Below are positions 34,881 through 42,781 of a stretch of 64,000 nt of DNA, piece by piece. Location of the stretch: positions 1,364,001 to 1,428,000 of the forward strand of contig NZ_JAKVLT010000001.1 in NCBI RefSeq assembly GCF_022484225.1. The letters run 5' to 3'. This DNA comes from Pseudoramibacter sp. (GTDB lineage Bacteria; Bacillota; Clostridia; Eubacteriales; Eubacteriaceae). The notes beneath the pieces are model-generated. The model was not told the origin of the DNA. It saw only the letters and a program-made list of their open reading frames with translations, and searched no databases. The translations under genes were made by a program, and so were the position numbers. Within the stretch, counting starts at the first letter, position 1; every line of letters begins with the position of its first letter.

Positions 34881-35490
34881 TTTTAAGCTCGTTGTCATTT
34901 CAAATCGGCACTTGTTTTCGACGAAGGAAGCCTTTATGGCGCATTTGGACCGTTTGGCCGCTGCCCGTCCCGATCTGTTCATCCTCCGGGAAAAAGATCT
35001 GAAGCCCGGGGCTTACGCGGCACTTGCTAAAGACGTCCTTGAGACTTGCGAAAAATATCATGTCATCTGTGCGCTGCACGGCTTTGTTGATGTGGCGCGC
35101 GACCTCAAGGCGGAGGCTTTTCATGCACCGATGCCGGTGCTTGAAAAAATGACAGAGGAAGATAAAAAAAGCTTTCGCATTTTGGGCGCTTCAGCCCACA
35201 GCCTTCAGCAGGGACTACAGGCCCAAAGCGCTGGCTGCACCTATATCACAGCGAGTCATATTTACGACACAGACTGTAAAAAGGGACTGCCGGGACGAGG
35301 CATTGCCTTTTTAAAATCGGTCTGTGGGGGTGTTTCCCTTCCGGTTTATGCTCTCGGCGGAATCGATGCCTCGAAAATCGAAGAAGTCAAAAGGGCGGGG
35401 GCTGCCGGCGCCTGCATGATGAGTGGCGCCATGACCTGTCCTGATCCTTTGAAGTATATGGAAACCCTGCGTTATTTTTCAGAAAAATAA
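34873..35490 (+). CDS. thiE: Thiamine-phosphate synthase/TenI family protein
   Basis: TIM-barrel protein of 205 residues that either couples thiazole phosphate with HMP diphosphate (ThiE) or isomerises the thiazole (TenI). REKDL near residue 39, [15 protein letters not shown], and the [15 protein letters not shown] loop are visible; the last corresponds to the ThiE loop that normally reads TxTK with phosphate-binding residues. [12 protein letters not shown] supplies the C-terminal phosphate site. It overlaps thiG by 8 bp. The rather degenerate loop leaves TenI-like activity open. Confidence 0.8.
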   Translation: MDDFKLVVISNRHLFSTKEAFMAHLDRLAAARPDLFILREKDLKPGAYAALAKDVLETCEKYHVICALHGFVDVARDLKAEAFHAPMPVLEKMTEEDKKSFRILGASAHSLQQGLQAQSAGCTYITASHIYDTDCKKGLPGRGIAFLKSVCGGVSLPVYALGGIDASKIEEVKRAGAAGACMMSGAMTCPDPLKYMETLRYFSEK

Positions 35491-35499
35491 GCGGTTCCC

Positions 35500-35528
35500 T
35501 TGTATTGATTCAAGGGGTCTGATAAGAT
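35500..35528 (+). promoter_or_regulatory. Candidate promoter downstream of thiE
   Basis: TTGTAT (35500-35505) and TAAGAT (35523-35528) are 17 bp apart. The predicted start site is only a few bases from the hairpin at 35541-35570, so a transcript from here would meet a terminator at once. Confidence 0.5.
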
Positions 35529-35540
35529 GGAACAAACGAT

Positions 35541-35570
35541 AAAAGAGTCTGATCATCAGGCTCTTTTTTT
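35541..35570 (+). terminator. Intrinsic terminator between thiE and the DUF1275 gene
   Basis: AAAAGAGTCTGAT and ATCAGGCTCTTTT form a long stem with one G-U pair, followed by TTT. It ends the thi operon or attenuates the next gene. Confidence 0.8.
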
Positions 35571-35590
35571 AACGTAAAGGAGGCATTTGA

Positions 35591-36298
35591 TTGTCCAATC
35601 ATCAGCTTTTAAAAACCAAGCACCGGCGGATGATTTCCGAAAGTTTCCGTCTGGGTGCGCTTTTGGCCTTGGTCGGCGGATTTCTTGACGCCTACAGTTA
35701 TATGACCCGCGGGGAAGTTTTTGCGACAGCAGAAACCGGGAATATTGTGCTCATGGGGCTGAATTTGTCCCGGGGGAATTTTCCCATGGTGCTGCATTAT
35801 TTACTGCCGATTTGCGTGTACGCAGTTGGCATTATCGTGGTGAAGACCATTCAGGAAAGCGCCAATCAGTACCATCTGATCGTCGTGCACTGGCGGCAGA
35901 TTGTCATTTTCTGCGAAGCCTGCGTCTTGATGTGCGTGTACTTTATTCCTCAGACGCCAAGAGCCAATTTGTTTGCCAATGTGCTGATTGCCTTTGTCTC
36001 GTCCATGCAGGTTCAGAGCTTCAGGAAACTCAGAGGGCTGGGCTTTGCGACCACCATGTGTACGGGCAATCTGCGCTCTGCAATGGACCGGCTGTACAGC
36101 GGCATTTCAAAGGGGATCAACCGAGAAGAAATTATCAACAGCCTGCGCTATCTTGGGATTATTGCTTCTTTTGTCGTGGGGGTCATTATTTCCTACCAGC
36201 TGACAGCGCGCTGGGGAACGCATGCGATGCCTTTTGCCGTCTGCATTCTGATCATTGTTTTTGTGCTGCTGGTCCGTGAGCCGAGGGAATTTGAATAA
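35591..36298 (+). CDS. YoaK family membrane protein (DUF1275)
   Basis: A 235-residue protein with six or so membrane segments. The DUF1275 pattern is clear: LGALLALVGGFLDAYSYMTRGEVFATAETGN at the N-terminus, AFVSSMQVQSFRKL, and TMCTGNLRSA in the middle. Function is unknown, though the family is widespread in Firmicutes. Translation begins at TTG, eight bases after AAAGGAGG. The hairpin between it and thiE suggests separate or attenuated expression. Confidence 0.88.
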   Translation: MSNHQLLKTKHRRMISESFRLGALLALVGGFLDAYSYMTRGEVFATAETGNIVLMGLNLSRGNFPMVLHYLLPICVYAVGIIVVKTIQESANQYHLIVVHWRQIVIFCEACVLMCVYFIPQTPRANLFANVLIAFVSSMQVQSFRKLRGLGFATTMCTGNLRSAMDRLYSGISKGINREEIINSLRYLGIIASFVVGVIISYQLTARWGTHAMPFAVCILIIVFVLLVREPREFE

Positions 36299-36398
36299 AA
36301 AGTAAAGGATAGGTTAGATTTGCGGTAAAAATAGGTTTTGGCCCCGCCTTTTTTGTTATAATAGCTAAAAGATCTATCTTTTTACAGCGGAGGCGAAA

Positions 36399-37748
36399 AT
36401 GGAATCACAACAATATCAAGAGTTACTCGAAAAAATAAAATCCCGTCAGCCACTAGACACAGAAATGCTCGATGAGGTGATGCACCCGGCGGATATCGTC
36501 TCTGTCTTGGATGAAGATGACATCACAGATGAAGACTTAAAGTGGTTTTTCAGCGCCAACAACAAAGAGTTTCTGGCGGATGTCCTCGAAGATGCCGATG
36601 ATGAACTGCAGTCCCGTGTGGTCCATCAGCTCAAATACGCGGATATCATTAAAATCTTTTCCTATATGCCGAAAGATGAAATCGCCGATATCTTAGGGGA
36701 TTTGCCAATCGGTCAGAGAAAAGAACTGTTAAACATGATGAAGCTCAGCGACAGCCGGGAACTGCGGGTGCTTTTAGGCTACCGGGATGATACGGCAGGG
36801 GGTCTGATGACCACGGAGTATATCGCGATGTATCAAGACCTGACGATTTCCCAGGCTCTGGCTAAAATACGGGAAATTGCGCCGAAAACAGAAATTATCG
36901 GCACCATTTTTGTGCTGAACCGCAAACGGCAGCTGGTCGGATGGGCGGACCTCCGGGATATTTTGTCGACCGATCCGGATCAGACCATCGAAGACATCAT
37001 GGACCCCCACGTCATCACAGTTGATCCTTTGATGGACCAGGAAGAAGTCGCCCAGGTGGTGCGCAAATACGACTTGACGGCGCTGCCAGTCGTCAACCGG
37101 CGCCATTCGCTGCTCGGCATCATCACAGCAGACGATATCATGGACGTCATGGTCGATGAACAGACTGAAGATATCCTTCATATGGGGGGCGTTTCCGGGC
37201 AGGAAGAAATCGGCGGGCCCATTATCGTTTCGCTGAAGCGCCGTCTGCCATGGCTGATCATCAACCTGGCCACAGCGTTTATTGCGGCTTCCGCTATTTC
37301 GATGTTTTCATCGGTAATTTCCCAGGTTGTCGCGCTGTCTTCAATTATGACCATTGTTTCCGGAATGGGGGGCAACGCGGGATCTCAGACCTTATCGGTC
37401 GCGATACGGGGGCTCACCCTTGGTGAAATCAATTTAAAAGACGACTGGAAACTGGTTTTTAAAGAAGTTTTACTGGGTCTTTTAGACGGCGCGGCGATTG
37501 GCCTTATTACCGGCGTGATCGTATCGATTCGTTACGGCAACGCTTATCTGGGCGTTGTGACCTTATTGGCGATGATCGGCAATTTGATTATCGCAGGGAT
37601 TGCCGGATATTTGATTCCGCTCATTATTGAAAAAACCGGCCAGGACCCGGCGCTTTCCTCTTCGATTTTTATGACCACTGCGACGGATACCTGCGGTTTC
37701 TTTATCTTTTTGGGATTGGCGCAGATCTTCCTGCCGCTTTTAAAATAA
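36399..37748 (+). CDS. mgtE: Magnesium transporter MgtE
   Basis: Homodimeric Mg2+ channel of 449 residues. The cytoplasmic N domain (residues ~10-130; AMHPADIVSVL-like EVMHPADIVSVLDE) is followed by two CBS domains (VDPLMDQEEVAQVVRKYDLTALPVVNRR). Five membrane helices follow, with GMGGNAGSQTLSVAIRGL at the pore and a C-terminal TATDTCGFFIFLGLA. Gating by cytoplasmic Mg2+ through N and CBS domains is known for the family. GCGGAGGCG precedes the ATG. The 100-bp leader is too short for an M-box Mg riboswitch. Confidence 0.95.
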   Translation: MESQQYQELLEKIKSRQPLDTEMLDEVMHPADIVSVLDEDDITDEDLKWFFSANNKEFLADVLEDADDELQSRVVHQLKYADIIKIFSYMPKDEIADILGDLPIGQRKELLNMMKLSDSRELRVLLGYRDDTAGGLMTTEYIAMYQDLTISQALAKIREIAPKTEIIGTIFVLNRKRQLVGWADLRDILSTDPDQTIEDIMDPHVITVDPLMDQEEVAQVVRKYDLTALPVVNRRHSLLGIITADDIMDVMVDEQTEDILHMGGVSGQEEIGGPIIVSLKRRLPWLIINLATAFIAASAISMFSSVISQVVALSSIMTIVSGMGGNAGSQTLSVAIRGLTLGEINLKDDWKLVFKEVLLGLLDGAAIGLITGVIVSIRYGNAYLGVVTLLAMIGNLIIAGIAGYLIPLIIEKTGQDPALSSSIFMTTATDTCGFFIFLGLAQIFLPLLK

Positions 37749-37763
37749 AAAAACCAGAAAAGA

Positions 37764-37792
37764 TTGAATGCGGCGTGAAAAGTTGATAAGAT
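37764..37792 (+). promoter_or_regulatory. Candidate promoter of the esterase-like gene
   Basis: TTGAAT (37764-37769) and TAAGAT (37787-37792) are 17 bp apart, ahead of the 37829 start. Confidence 0.55.
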
Positions 37793-37828
37793 AAAGGGGA
37801 TCGAAAATAAAGTGAGGATAGAGATGCG

Positions 37829-39016
37829 ATGAAACCGATGTTGACCCCTGGGAAAAAGCAGGAATCTAAAGAAAAGAAACATTTTGCCTTTCCATCGCTT
37901 TCTCTGAGCATGTCCTTTAAAAGACAGAACAATCTTCTGCATATTTTTCTTCACGGCAGGTGGCACGGCAAAAGGACACAGATGAGTCAAAAGTACATCT
38001 ACCGCCGGGATGGGAGTCTGCTTCGGGTTTTAATCGTCTGGTCCATTAATGGATCAGAACAAGATGCAACGGGGCTGCTCTGGCTGCACGGCGGAGCCTA
38101 TGCCTGCGGCATTCCGGAACAGGATTATAATATGATGGACAGTTTCTGCGGGGACGGCACCTGTGTGGCGGTCCTGCCGGAATACCGTCTGTCCGGAGAA
38201 GCGCCCTATCCGGCGGCGCTGGAAGATGCTTACCTGGCCCTTGTCTGGATGAAAGAACATGCAAAGGAATTCGGGATTAATCCCAATCAGCTCTTTGTGG
38301 GCGGAGAATCCGCCGGCGGCGGGCTGGCTGTGGCCTTATCTCTGTACGCCAGAGACCGGAGAGAAGTGTCCATTGCCTTTCAAATCCCGCTCTTTCCCAT
38401 GATCGATGATCAGTATTTGAAAGAAAAGGCCAAATCCTATCATCTTAAAGATCATGAAAAGGCAAGGCTCAAAGGATGGGAACAGTATCTCCGCTGTTTT
38501 AAGAATACCAATATCATTCCCATCTACGCCATTCCGGCGCGGGCGAAAATTTTAGATCATTTGCCGCCTTTGTGCACCATTGCAGGAACTGAGGGTCCTT
38601 TTTATTATGAAACGATGAAATTCACCAAGCGCCTTAAGGCCGCTGACGTCACCGTTTATTTCAGGACTTTTGAAGGCTATTTTAAAGTTTATAACTGGCT
38701 GGATTTTCCGGACCGCAGTCATAAAGCGGCGAAGCAGTTTGTGCTGGAGTGTTTTCGCAGCGCACAGCAAAATTATTTCGAAAACCAGCCTGTCGGCAAA
38801 ACGCGGAAGGCGAGAAACATTGCGAGACGCCGGGCATTTTTGAACCGCCGGCGCAGGCGGCTCAAACAGGACAGAGCCTTGACCGAAAAAGAGGCCAAAC
38901 TCGAAGCAGAAGTGCTTCGCAAATGGGCAGCAGAGTCCAAAATTACAAACCAAAAGGAAATCAATCATGAACACGTTGAAAGAAAAAAGAGGGGAAGCAC
39001 TGATTCGAATGAATGA
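37829..39016 (+). CDS. Alpha/beta hydrolase-fold protein of the HSL type, probably non-catalytic
   Basis: A 395-residue protein with a hormone-sensitive-lipase-like core. The oxyanion motif HGGA (87-90) and the nucleophile elbow GGESAGG (Ser161) are intact. However, where the family has Asp (GxxDP) this protein has AGTEGP with Gly256, and where it has the catalytic His (GxxHGF) it reads GYFKVY with Lys286. Two of three triad residues are thus missing. The first 60 residues and the last 70 are very basic, and the tail is helix-prone (RRRAFLNRRRRRLKQ), unusual for an esterase. The tail overlaps the next gene by 50 bp. Confidence 0.75.
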   Translation: MKPMLTPGKKQESKEKKHFAFPSLSLSMSFKRQNNLLHIFLHGRWHGKRTQMSQKYIYRRDGSLLRVLIVWSINGSEQDATGLLWLHGGAYACGIPEQDYNMMDSFCGDGTCVAVLPEYRLSGEAPYPAALEDAYLALVWMKEHAKEFGINPNQLFVGGESAGGGLAVALSLYARDRREVSIAFQIPLFPMIDDQYLKEKAKSYHLKDHEKARLKGWEQYLRCFKNTNIIPIYAIPARAKILDHLPPLCTIAGTEGPFYYETMKFTKRLKAADVTVYFRTFEGYFKVYNWLDFPDRSHKAAKQFVLECFRSAQQNYFENQPVGKTRKARNIARRRAFLNRRRRRLKQDRALTEKEAKLEAEVLRKWAAESKITNQKEINHEHVERKKRGSTDSNE

Positions 39017-39170
39017 TCACCTGGAAGTGACGGGATTTCGTTCGACGATTGCTTATCAATTATTGCCGGGCGATCCGCTCATTCCTTTAGACAGCGCCGT
39101 TCGTCAAATGATTTTGATGAATGATGATTTAATTGAAAACAATATTAAACAAATTAAAGTGTTAGTTTAA
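38967..39170 (+). CDS. Small protein of unknown function
   Basis: A 67-residue protein I do not recognise. AAAGGAA lies at suitable distance before its ATG inside the end of the esterase-like gene, in another frame (50 bp overlap). The sequence has no hydrophobic segment and ends in an amphipathic stretch (DLIENNIKQIKVLV). Its coding status rests on the Shine-Dalgarno sequence and the tight packing with both neighbours. Confidence 0.6.
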   Translation: MNTLKEKRGEALIRMNDHLEVTGFRSTIAYQLLPGDPLIPLDSAVRQMILMNDDLIENNIKQIKVLV

Positions 39171-39185
39171 TCGGGATACAAAGCC

Positions 39186-39608
39186 ATGAAAAAAGCGCAA
39201 CCAGAATTAAAACTACTCAAAGGACAGGCACAGGAAGGCATGCTTTCGGAAGAGGCTCAGCGGCATTTCCATCAAAAGCTTCACATGTATTTGGATCAAA
39301 TGCAGGATCTCACGAAAACTGAAGAAGCGCGGGAAGCGGCTAAAGAAGACTTGTTCCAATGGATTCAGGAAGAAGAACGAAAAATCCAGCGCATTTTTGA
39401 AAAAGGGGATGAAGAGGCGTCCCAGCTGCAGTGGCAGATCGCGCTGGCATCCCGGGATCATGTGCCCATTGAAGAAGGGTTTTTATATCGGCAGATGGAA
39501 CGAATTCGTTTTAATAACGAGTCGGCCCAGTGGTTGCTCGAACAGTTGGGAAAGGCGCGCTGGATGGCGAGCCGATGGGAAAGAGCGCATTTAGCGAGCG
39601 CGCATTAA
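39186..39608 (+). CDS. Unknown charged, helix-rich protein
   Basis: A 140-residue protein I do not recognise. It is nearly all charged and Gln-rich helix, with a probable coiled coil over residues 20-80 (LHMYLDQMQDLTKTEEAREA, EEERKIQRIF). No signal peptide or membrane segment is seen. It begins 15 bp after the 67-residue gene, without a strong Shine-Dalgarno sequence. Together with the upstream genes it appears to form a three-gene unit whose function is unknown. Confidence 0.6.
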   Translation: MKKAQPELKLLKGQAQEGMLSEEAQRHFHQKLHMYLDQMQDLTKTEEAREAAKEDLFQWIQEEERKIQRIFEKGDEEASQLQWQIALASRDHVPIEEGFLYRQMERIRFNNESAQWLLEQLGKARWMASRWERAHLASAH

Positions 39609-39638
39609 AAAAGCATCATAAGCAAAATCTTAACTTTC

Positions 39639-39860
39639 CTAACTTTCCAGAGAAAAAAGCGTTTCATCATCGTTGATAAAAAGCTTGAAGTTTTCCATTT
39701 TTGCGTAGGTTTTAAAGAAAGCGGTAAGCCTTGGATCTGCTTGATCTGAAGTAAAAAACAAACCGCTGCCGCAGGTGTCGTGAATATGGAGTTTGATCTT
39801 TAAATGCGAGAAGACGACTTGTTTGATGCGGTCTGCATCGAGAATGGAAATTTCAGCCAT
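39639..39860 (-). CDS. Small protein, possibly RDAC family
   Basis: A 73-residue protein starting at the ATG at 39860, preceded by TTGGAGG. The segment KIKLHIHDTCGSGLFFT resembles the small clostridial RDAC family (conserved R/H-D-x-C-G), of unknown role. That placement is from memory and uncertain. The gene is convergent with the 140-residue gene and has its own excellent promoter with a palindrome just upstream, so it appears to be separately regulated. Confidence 0.6.
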   Translation of the reverse strand: MAEISILDADRIKQVVFSHLKIKLHIHDTCGSGLFFTSDQADPRLTAFFKTYAKMENFKLFINDDETLFSLES

Positions 39861-39896
39861 GTTGTTATCCTCCAATTTTTACTTCCTTATAATTCG

Positions 39897-39925
39897 ATTA
39901 TAAAAAGATCAAAGCGTTCTGTCAA
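39897..39925 (-). promoter_or_regulatory. Consensus sigma-A promoter of the 73-residue gene
   Basis: On the minus strand a perfect TTGACA (39920-39925) and perfect TATAAT (39897-39902) are 17 bp apart. Such a promoter should be strong unless repressed. Confidence 0.85.
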
Positions 39926-39943
39926 TATTGCAGTATTGCAATA
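39926..39943. promoter_or_regulatory. Palindrome adjoining the -35 box, candidate operator
   Basis: TATTGCA-GTAT-TGCAATA is a perfect inverted repeat with 7-bp arms, touching the -35 box of the minus-strand promoter. It lies between this gene and the divergently transcribed glutaredoxin-like gene and may control both. Confidence 0.55.
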
Positions 39944-40005
39944 AATGGACGTTCTAGGAAAATATTTAAAATTAAGTGTGATAGATGAGAGAGGAGTGTC
40001 ATGAG

Positions 40006-40332
40006 ATGTTAATCATTTATGGAATGGAACAGTGTCCTCACTGCAGACGCTGCAAGGGTGAATTCGATGCAAAGGGCATTGAATATCAATTTATCGATAT
40101 CTCCAGATTGGAAAATTTGAAGGCTTTTCTCAAACTCCGGGATACCGATCCGGCTTTTGACGGCATCCGGGGAACAGAACAAGTGGGGATTCCGGCTTTG
40201 CTTTTAGAAGACGGCACGCTTCGGAGAGATTGGCAGGCTTATCTGGACGAAAACGGCGGCGCCGTTCAGGCTGATGCAGCGGAGGATGTTCCTGAAGGGC
40301 AGGCTTGTTCTCTGGACGGAACAGGCTGCTGA
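40006..40332 (+). CDS. Glutaredoxin-like thioredoxin-fold protein
   Basis: A 108-residue protein with the redox motif CPHC (residues 9-12) in IIYGMEQCPHCRRCKGEF. GIEYQFIDI and the cis-proline region VGIPALLLEDG follow, as in glutaredoxins. An extra cysteine follows the motif, and a C-terminal tail ACSLDGTGC adds two more. The ATG at 40006 is preceded by GAGAGGAGTG; another in-frame ATG at 39985 lies before that site. It could reduce disulfides or serve redox signalling; the partner is unknown. Confidence 0.85.
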   Translation: MLIIYGMEQCPHCRRCKGEFDAKGIEYQFIDISRLENLKAFLKLRDTDPAFDGIRGTEQVGIPALLLEDGTLRRDWQAYLDENGGAVQADAAEDVPEGQACSLDGTGC

Positions 40333-40358
40333 TTTGTTCGGAATCATATGAATGGCGT

Positions 40359-40391
40359 ACAAGGGCTGGATCACAGCCCTTGTATTTTTTT
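40359..40391 (+). terminator. Intrinsic terminator after the glutaredoxin-like gene
   Basis: ACAAGGGCTG and CAGCCCTTGT form a stem around GATCA, followed by ATTTTTTT. Confidence 0.9.
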
Positions 40392-40497
40392 GTCTTTTTT
40401 CTTGTATCTTTTAATTCCCTCTTTTTTTATGAAAAAAAATTAGGTAAAATAAAAGTAATTCTTAAAGAAAGATTTAAATTAGAAGGAGGCTCTGCCT

Positions 40498-42048
40498 ATG
40501 TTTTATGGAACCTGGTGGTCGCTGGTGCCGCCGCTTGTTGCCATTATTTTGGCTTTGGTCACAAAAGAAGTGTATATTTCGCTGTTCTGCGGAGTGTTTT
40601 TGGGGGCACTGTTTGTCGGAAATTTTCATATATGGAAAGCTTTTACCGTTTTGCTCAACACGATGGTGAAAAGTATTGATCTCAAGATCATTATTTTTGA
40701 TGTGCTTTTGGGAATGATCGTCGTCTTAATGGGAAAAAGCGGCGGGACTTCTGCCTATGGCCGGTGGGCCACGAAAAAAATCAAAAACAAGCGTCAGGCT
40801 GAAGTGACCACCAGCCTTCTGGGCGTCTTGATCTTTGTCGATGATTATTTCAACTGTCTGACCGTCGGTTCTGTCATGCGGCCGGTCACAGATAAATTCA
40901 AAGTGTCCCGGGCGAAGCTTGCCTATATCATCGACGCGACCGCTGCGCCGGTCTGCATTTTGGCGCCGATTTCGTCATGGGCGGCTGCGGTCAATTCCTA
41001 TGTGCCAAAGGGCGGTGCGATTAACGGCTTCCAGCTGTTTGTCAGCACGATCCCTTTTAATTTGTACGCGATTTTGACGCTGTTTATGGTTTTTTACACC
41101 TCTGCCCGGGGCTTTGATTTCGGACTCATGGCGAAACACGAACGCAACGCTGAAAACGGCGATTTGTTTACGTCTTATGCCGATGAATTCAAAGACGAAA
41201 TGGAAGAAGAAAAGAAAAATGTCAACCGCAAGGGGAAAGTCAGGGATCTGATTCTCCCGATGATCGTCATGATCGGCAGTGCCATCGGCGCCATGATTTA
41301 CACGGGATTTTTAAGCGGCAGCAAGACGGTTGCGGCAGCGTTTGCGAACTGCGACGTCGAAACGGCCCTGGTTTTCTCGATGCTCATCACGATTGTCTTC
41401 ATCGCCTTCTTGTATCTTCCGAGAAAACTCGTTTCTTTCAGCGAAATGATGCAGGCTCTGCCGGAAGGCGCCAAAATGATGATTCCAGCGATTTTGATCT
41501 TAACCTTCGCCTGGACCTTGAAGGGCGTGACAGACCGTTTGGGAATCGGCGCGTTTTTCAGCAATTCCCTGAATTTGACGTCGACAGGGGTAGCCTTTAT
41601 TCCGGTGATCATCTTCTTTATCGCGATTTTTATTTCGTTTTCCACCGGGACGTCCTGGGGAACCTTCTCGATTTTGGTGCCCATTGCCATTTCGATTTTC
41701 AACAATACGAATATCGAGATGATGATCATTACGGTTTCGGCGATTTTAGCCGGAGCGGTCTGCGGCGATCACGTTTCGCCAATTTCGGATACCACGATCA
41801 TGTCTTCAGCCGGCGCCCAATGCCACCACATGAATCATGTGGCGACCCAGCTGCAGTACGCGATACCGGTTATCCTGTCCTGCGGCATCGGCTACGTGAT
41901 TGCCGGCTTCAGCCGCAACTGGTGGCTGACGCTTCTCATCAGCCTCTGCCTGCTCATTGCGGTTCTGGCGTTCATCAAGCGCTATTCCGGCAACAACGGT
42001 GAAAAAATCACGCCTTTTGAACGTAAAATCGAAGAGGGAAATCTTTGA
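40498..42048 (+). CDS. nhaC: Na+/H+ antiporter, NhaC family
   Basis: Membrane antiporter of 516 residues with eleven to thirteen hydrophobic segments. DDYFNCLTVGSVMRPVTDK in the first half, STGTSWGTFSILVPIA and GDHVSPISDTTIMSSAGAQCHHMNHVATQ in the second are signatures of the NhaC/MleN group. It would export Na+ or exchange malate/lactate-type substrates; the exact exchange is not readable. AAGGAGG precedes the ATG. The stop overlaps the TTG start of the next gene by 4 bp. Confidence 0.92.
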   Translation: MFYGTWWSLVPPLVAIILALVTKEVYISLFCGVFLGALFVGNFHIWKAFTVLLNTMVKSIDLKIIIFDVLLGMIVVLMGKSGGTSAYGRWATKKIKNKRQAEVTTSLLGVLIFVDDYFNCLTVGSVMRPVTDKFKVSRAKLAYIIDATAAPVCILAPISSWAAAVNSYVPKGGAINGFQLFVSTIPFNLYAILTLFMVFYTSARGFDFGLMAKHERNAENGDLFTSYADEFKDEMEEEKKNVNRKGKVRDLILPMIVMIGSAIGAMIYTGFLSGSKTVAAAFANCDVETALVFSMLITIVFIAFLYLPRKLVSFSEMMQALPEGAKMMIPAILILTFAWTLKGVTDRLGIGAFFSNSLNLTSTGVAFIPVIIFFIAIFISFSTGTSWGTFSILVPIAISIFNNTNIEMMIITVSAILAGAVCGDHVSPISDTTIMSSAGAQCHHMNHVATQLQYAIPVILSCGIGYVIAGFSRNWWLTLLISLCLLIAVLAFIKRYSGNNGEKITPFERKIEEGNL

Positions 42049-42695
42049 GTTCACGGAAGCAATTAAATATTCCGATGATCGATCAAACCGAAAAATGGCC
42101 AACGGGCTGTGAATCGGTGTCGGCGGTCATGGTGCTCCGCTATCTGGGCATTGACATCTCTGTCGATCGTTTTATTCAATCTTTTTTGCCTAAACGCGCT
42201 ATGCATTTGACGCAAAGTGCAGAATTGGTTGGAGATATCTGTATCGGAACCGGGCCAGATCCGAACGAATATTTTGCGGGAGACCCGTACAGCGAGGCGG
42301 CCTTTGGCTGTTATCCCGGTGTCATCGTAAAGGCTTTAAACGCTGTTTTTAAAAGCTTCAGCGCCCCTTACCGAGCAGTGGACGGAACGGGAGAGCATCA
42401 TGAGGTTTATTGCCGGTCAATTGATGAAGGGCTGCCCGTTATTTATTGGGCGACCCTTTATTTTGAACCAGCAGTTTATGGACCTAAATGGCAAATTGCG
42501 GGCACCCAGCGTACACTGACTTGGCAAAGTCGTGAGCATTGCTTGGTTTTGACTGGGTACAACGACGAGCAGCTTTTGTATTATTTAAACGACCCGTGGA
42601 ATCATCGGGGAAAGCTTGCGGTGCCGCAAACGCTTTGCGAAAAGCGGCACAAGGAGCAGGGCAGCCGCGCAGTAATAATTGAAGAGATAAAATAA
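42045..42695 (+). CDS. C39-like peptidase family protein
   Basis: A 216-residue papain-fold protein of the Peptidase_C39_2 group. The N-terminal LNIPMIDQTEKWPTGCESVSAVMVL has the catalytic cysteine and preceding Gln-Trp context. REHCLVLTGY holds the histidine, and NDPWNHRG the aspartate or asparagine. No signal peptide is present. It starts at TTG in a 4-bp overlap with nhaC. Its substrate is unknown; linkage to the antiporter and the Ntn hydrolase suggests a shared stress or host-response role. Confidence 0.82.
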   Translation: MSSRKQLNIPMIDQTEKWPTGCESVSAVMVLRYLGIDISVDRFIQSFLPKRAMHLTQSAELVGDICIGTGPDPNEYFAGDPYSEAAFGCYPGVIVKALNAVFKSFSAPYRAVDGTGEHHEVYCRSIDEGLPVIYWATLYFEPAVYGPKWQIAGTQRTLTWQSREHCLVLTGYNDEQLLYYLNDPWNHRGKLAVPQTLCEKRHKEQGSRAVIIEEIK

Positions 42696-42781
42696 TTCGA
42701 TGAATGATGATAAAATTTTGAAATGCAGGTTATTCGAGGCGGAACGTGCTAAAATAGACCGTAAGAAAGGGGATTAACAAC

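Noticed and set aside
36299..36398. M-box Mg riboswitch ahead of mgtE
   Set aside because: The 100-bp gap contains no terminator pair or M-box blocks; control is likely through the protein.
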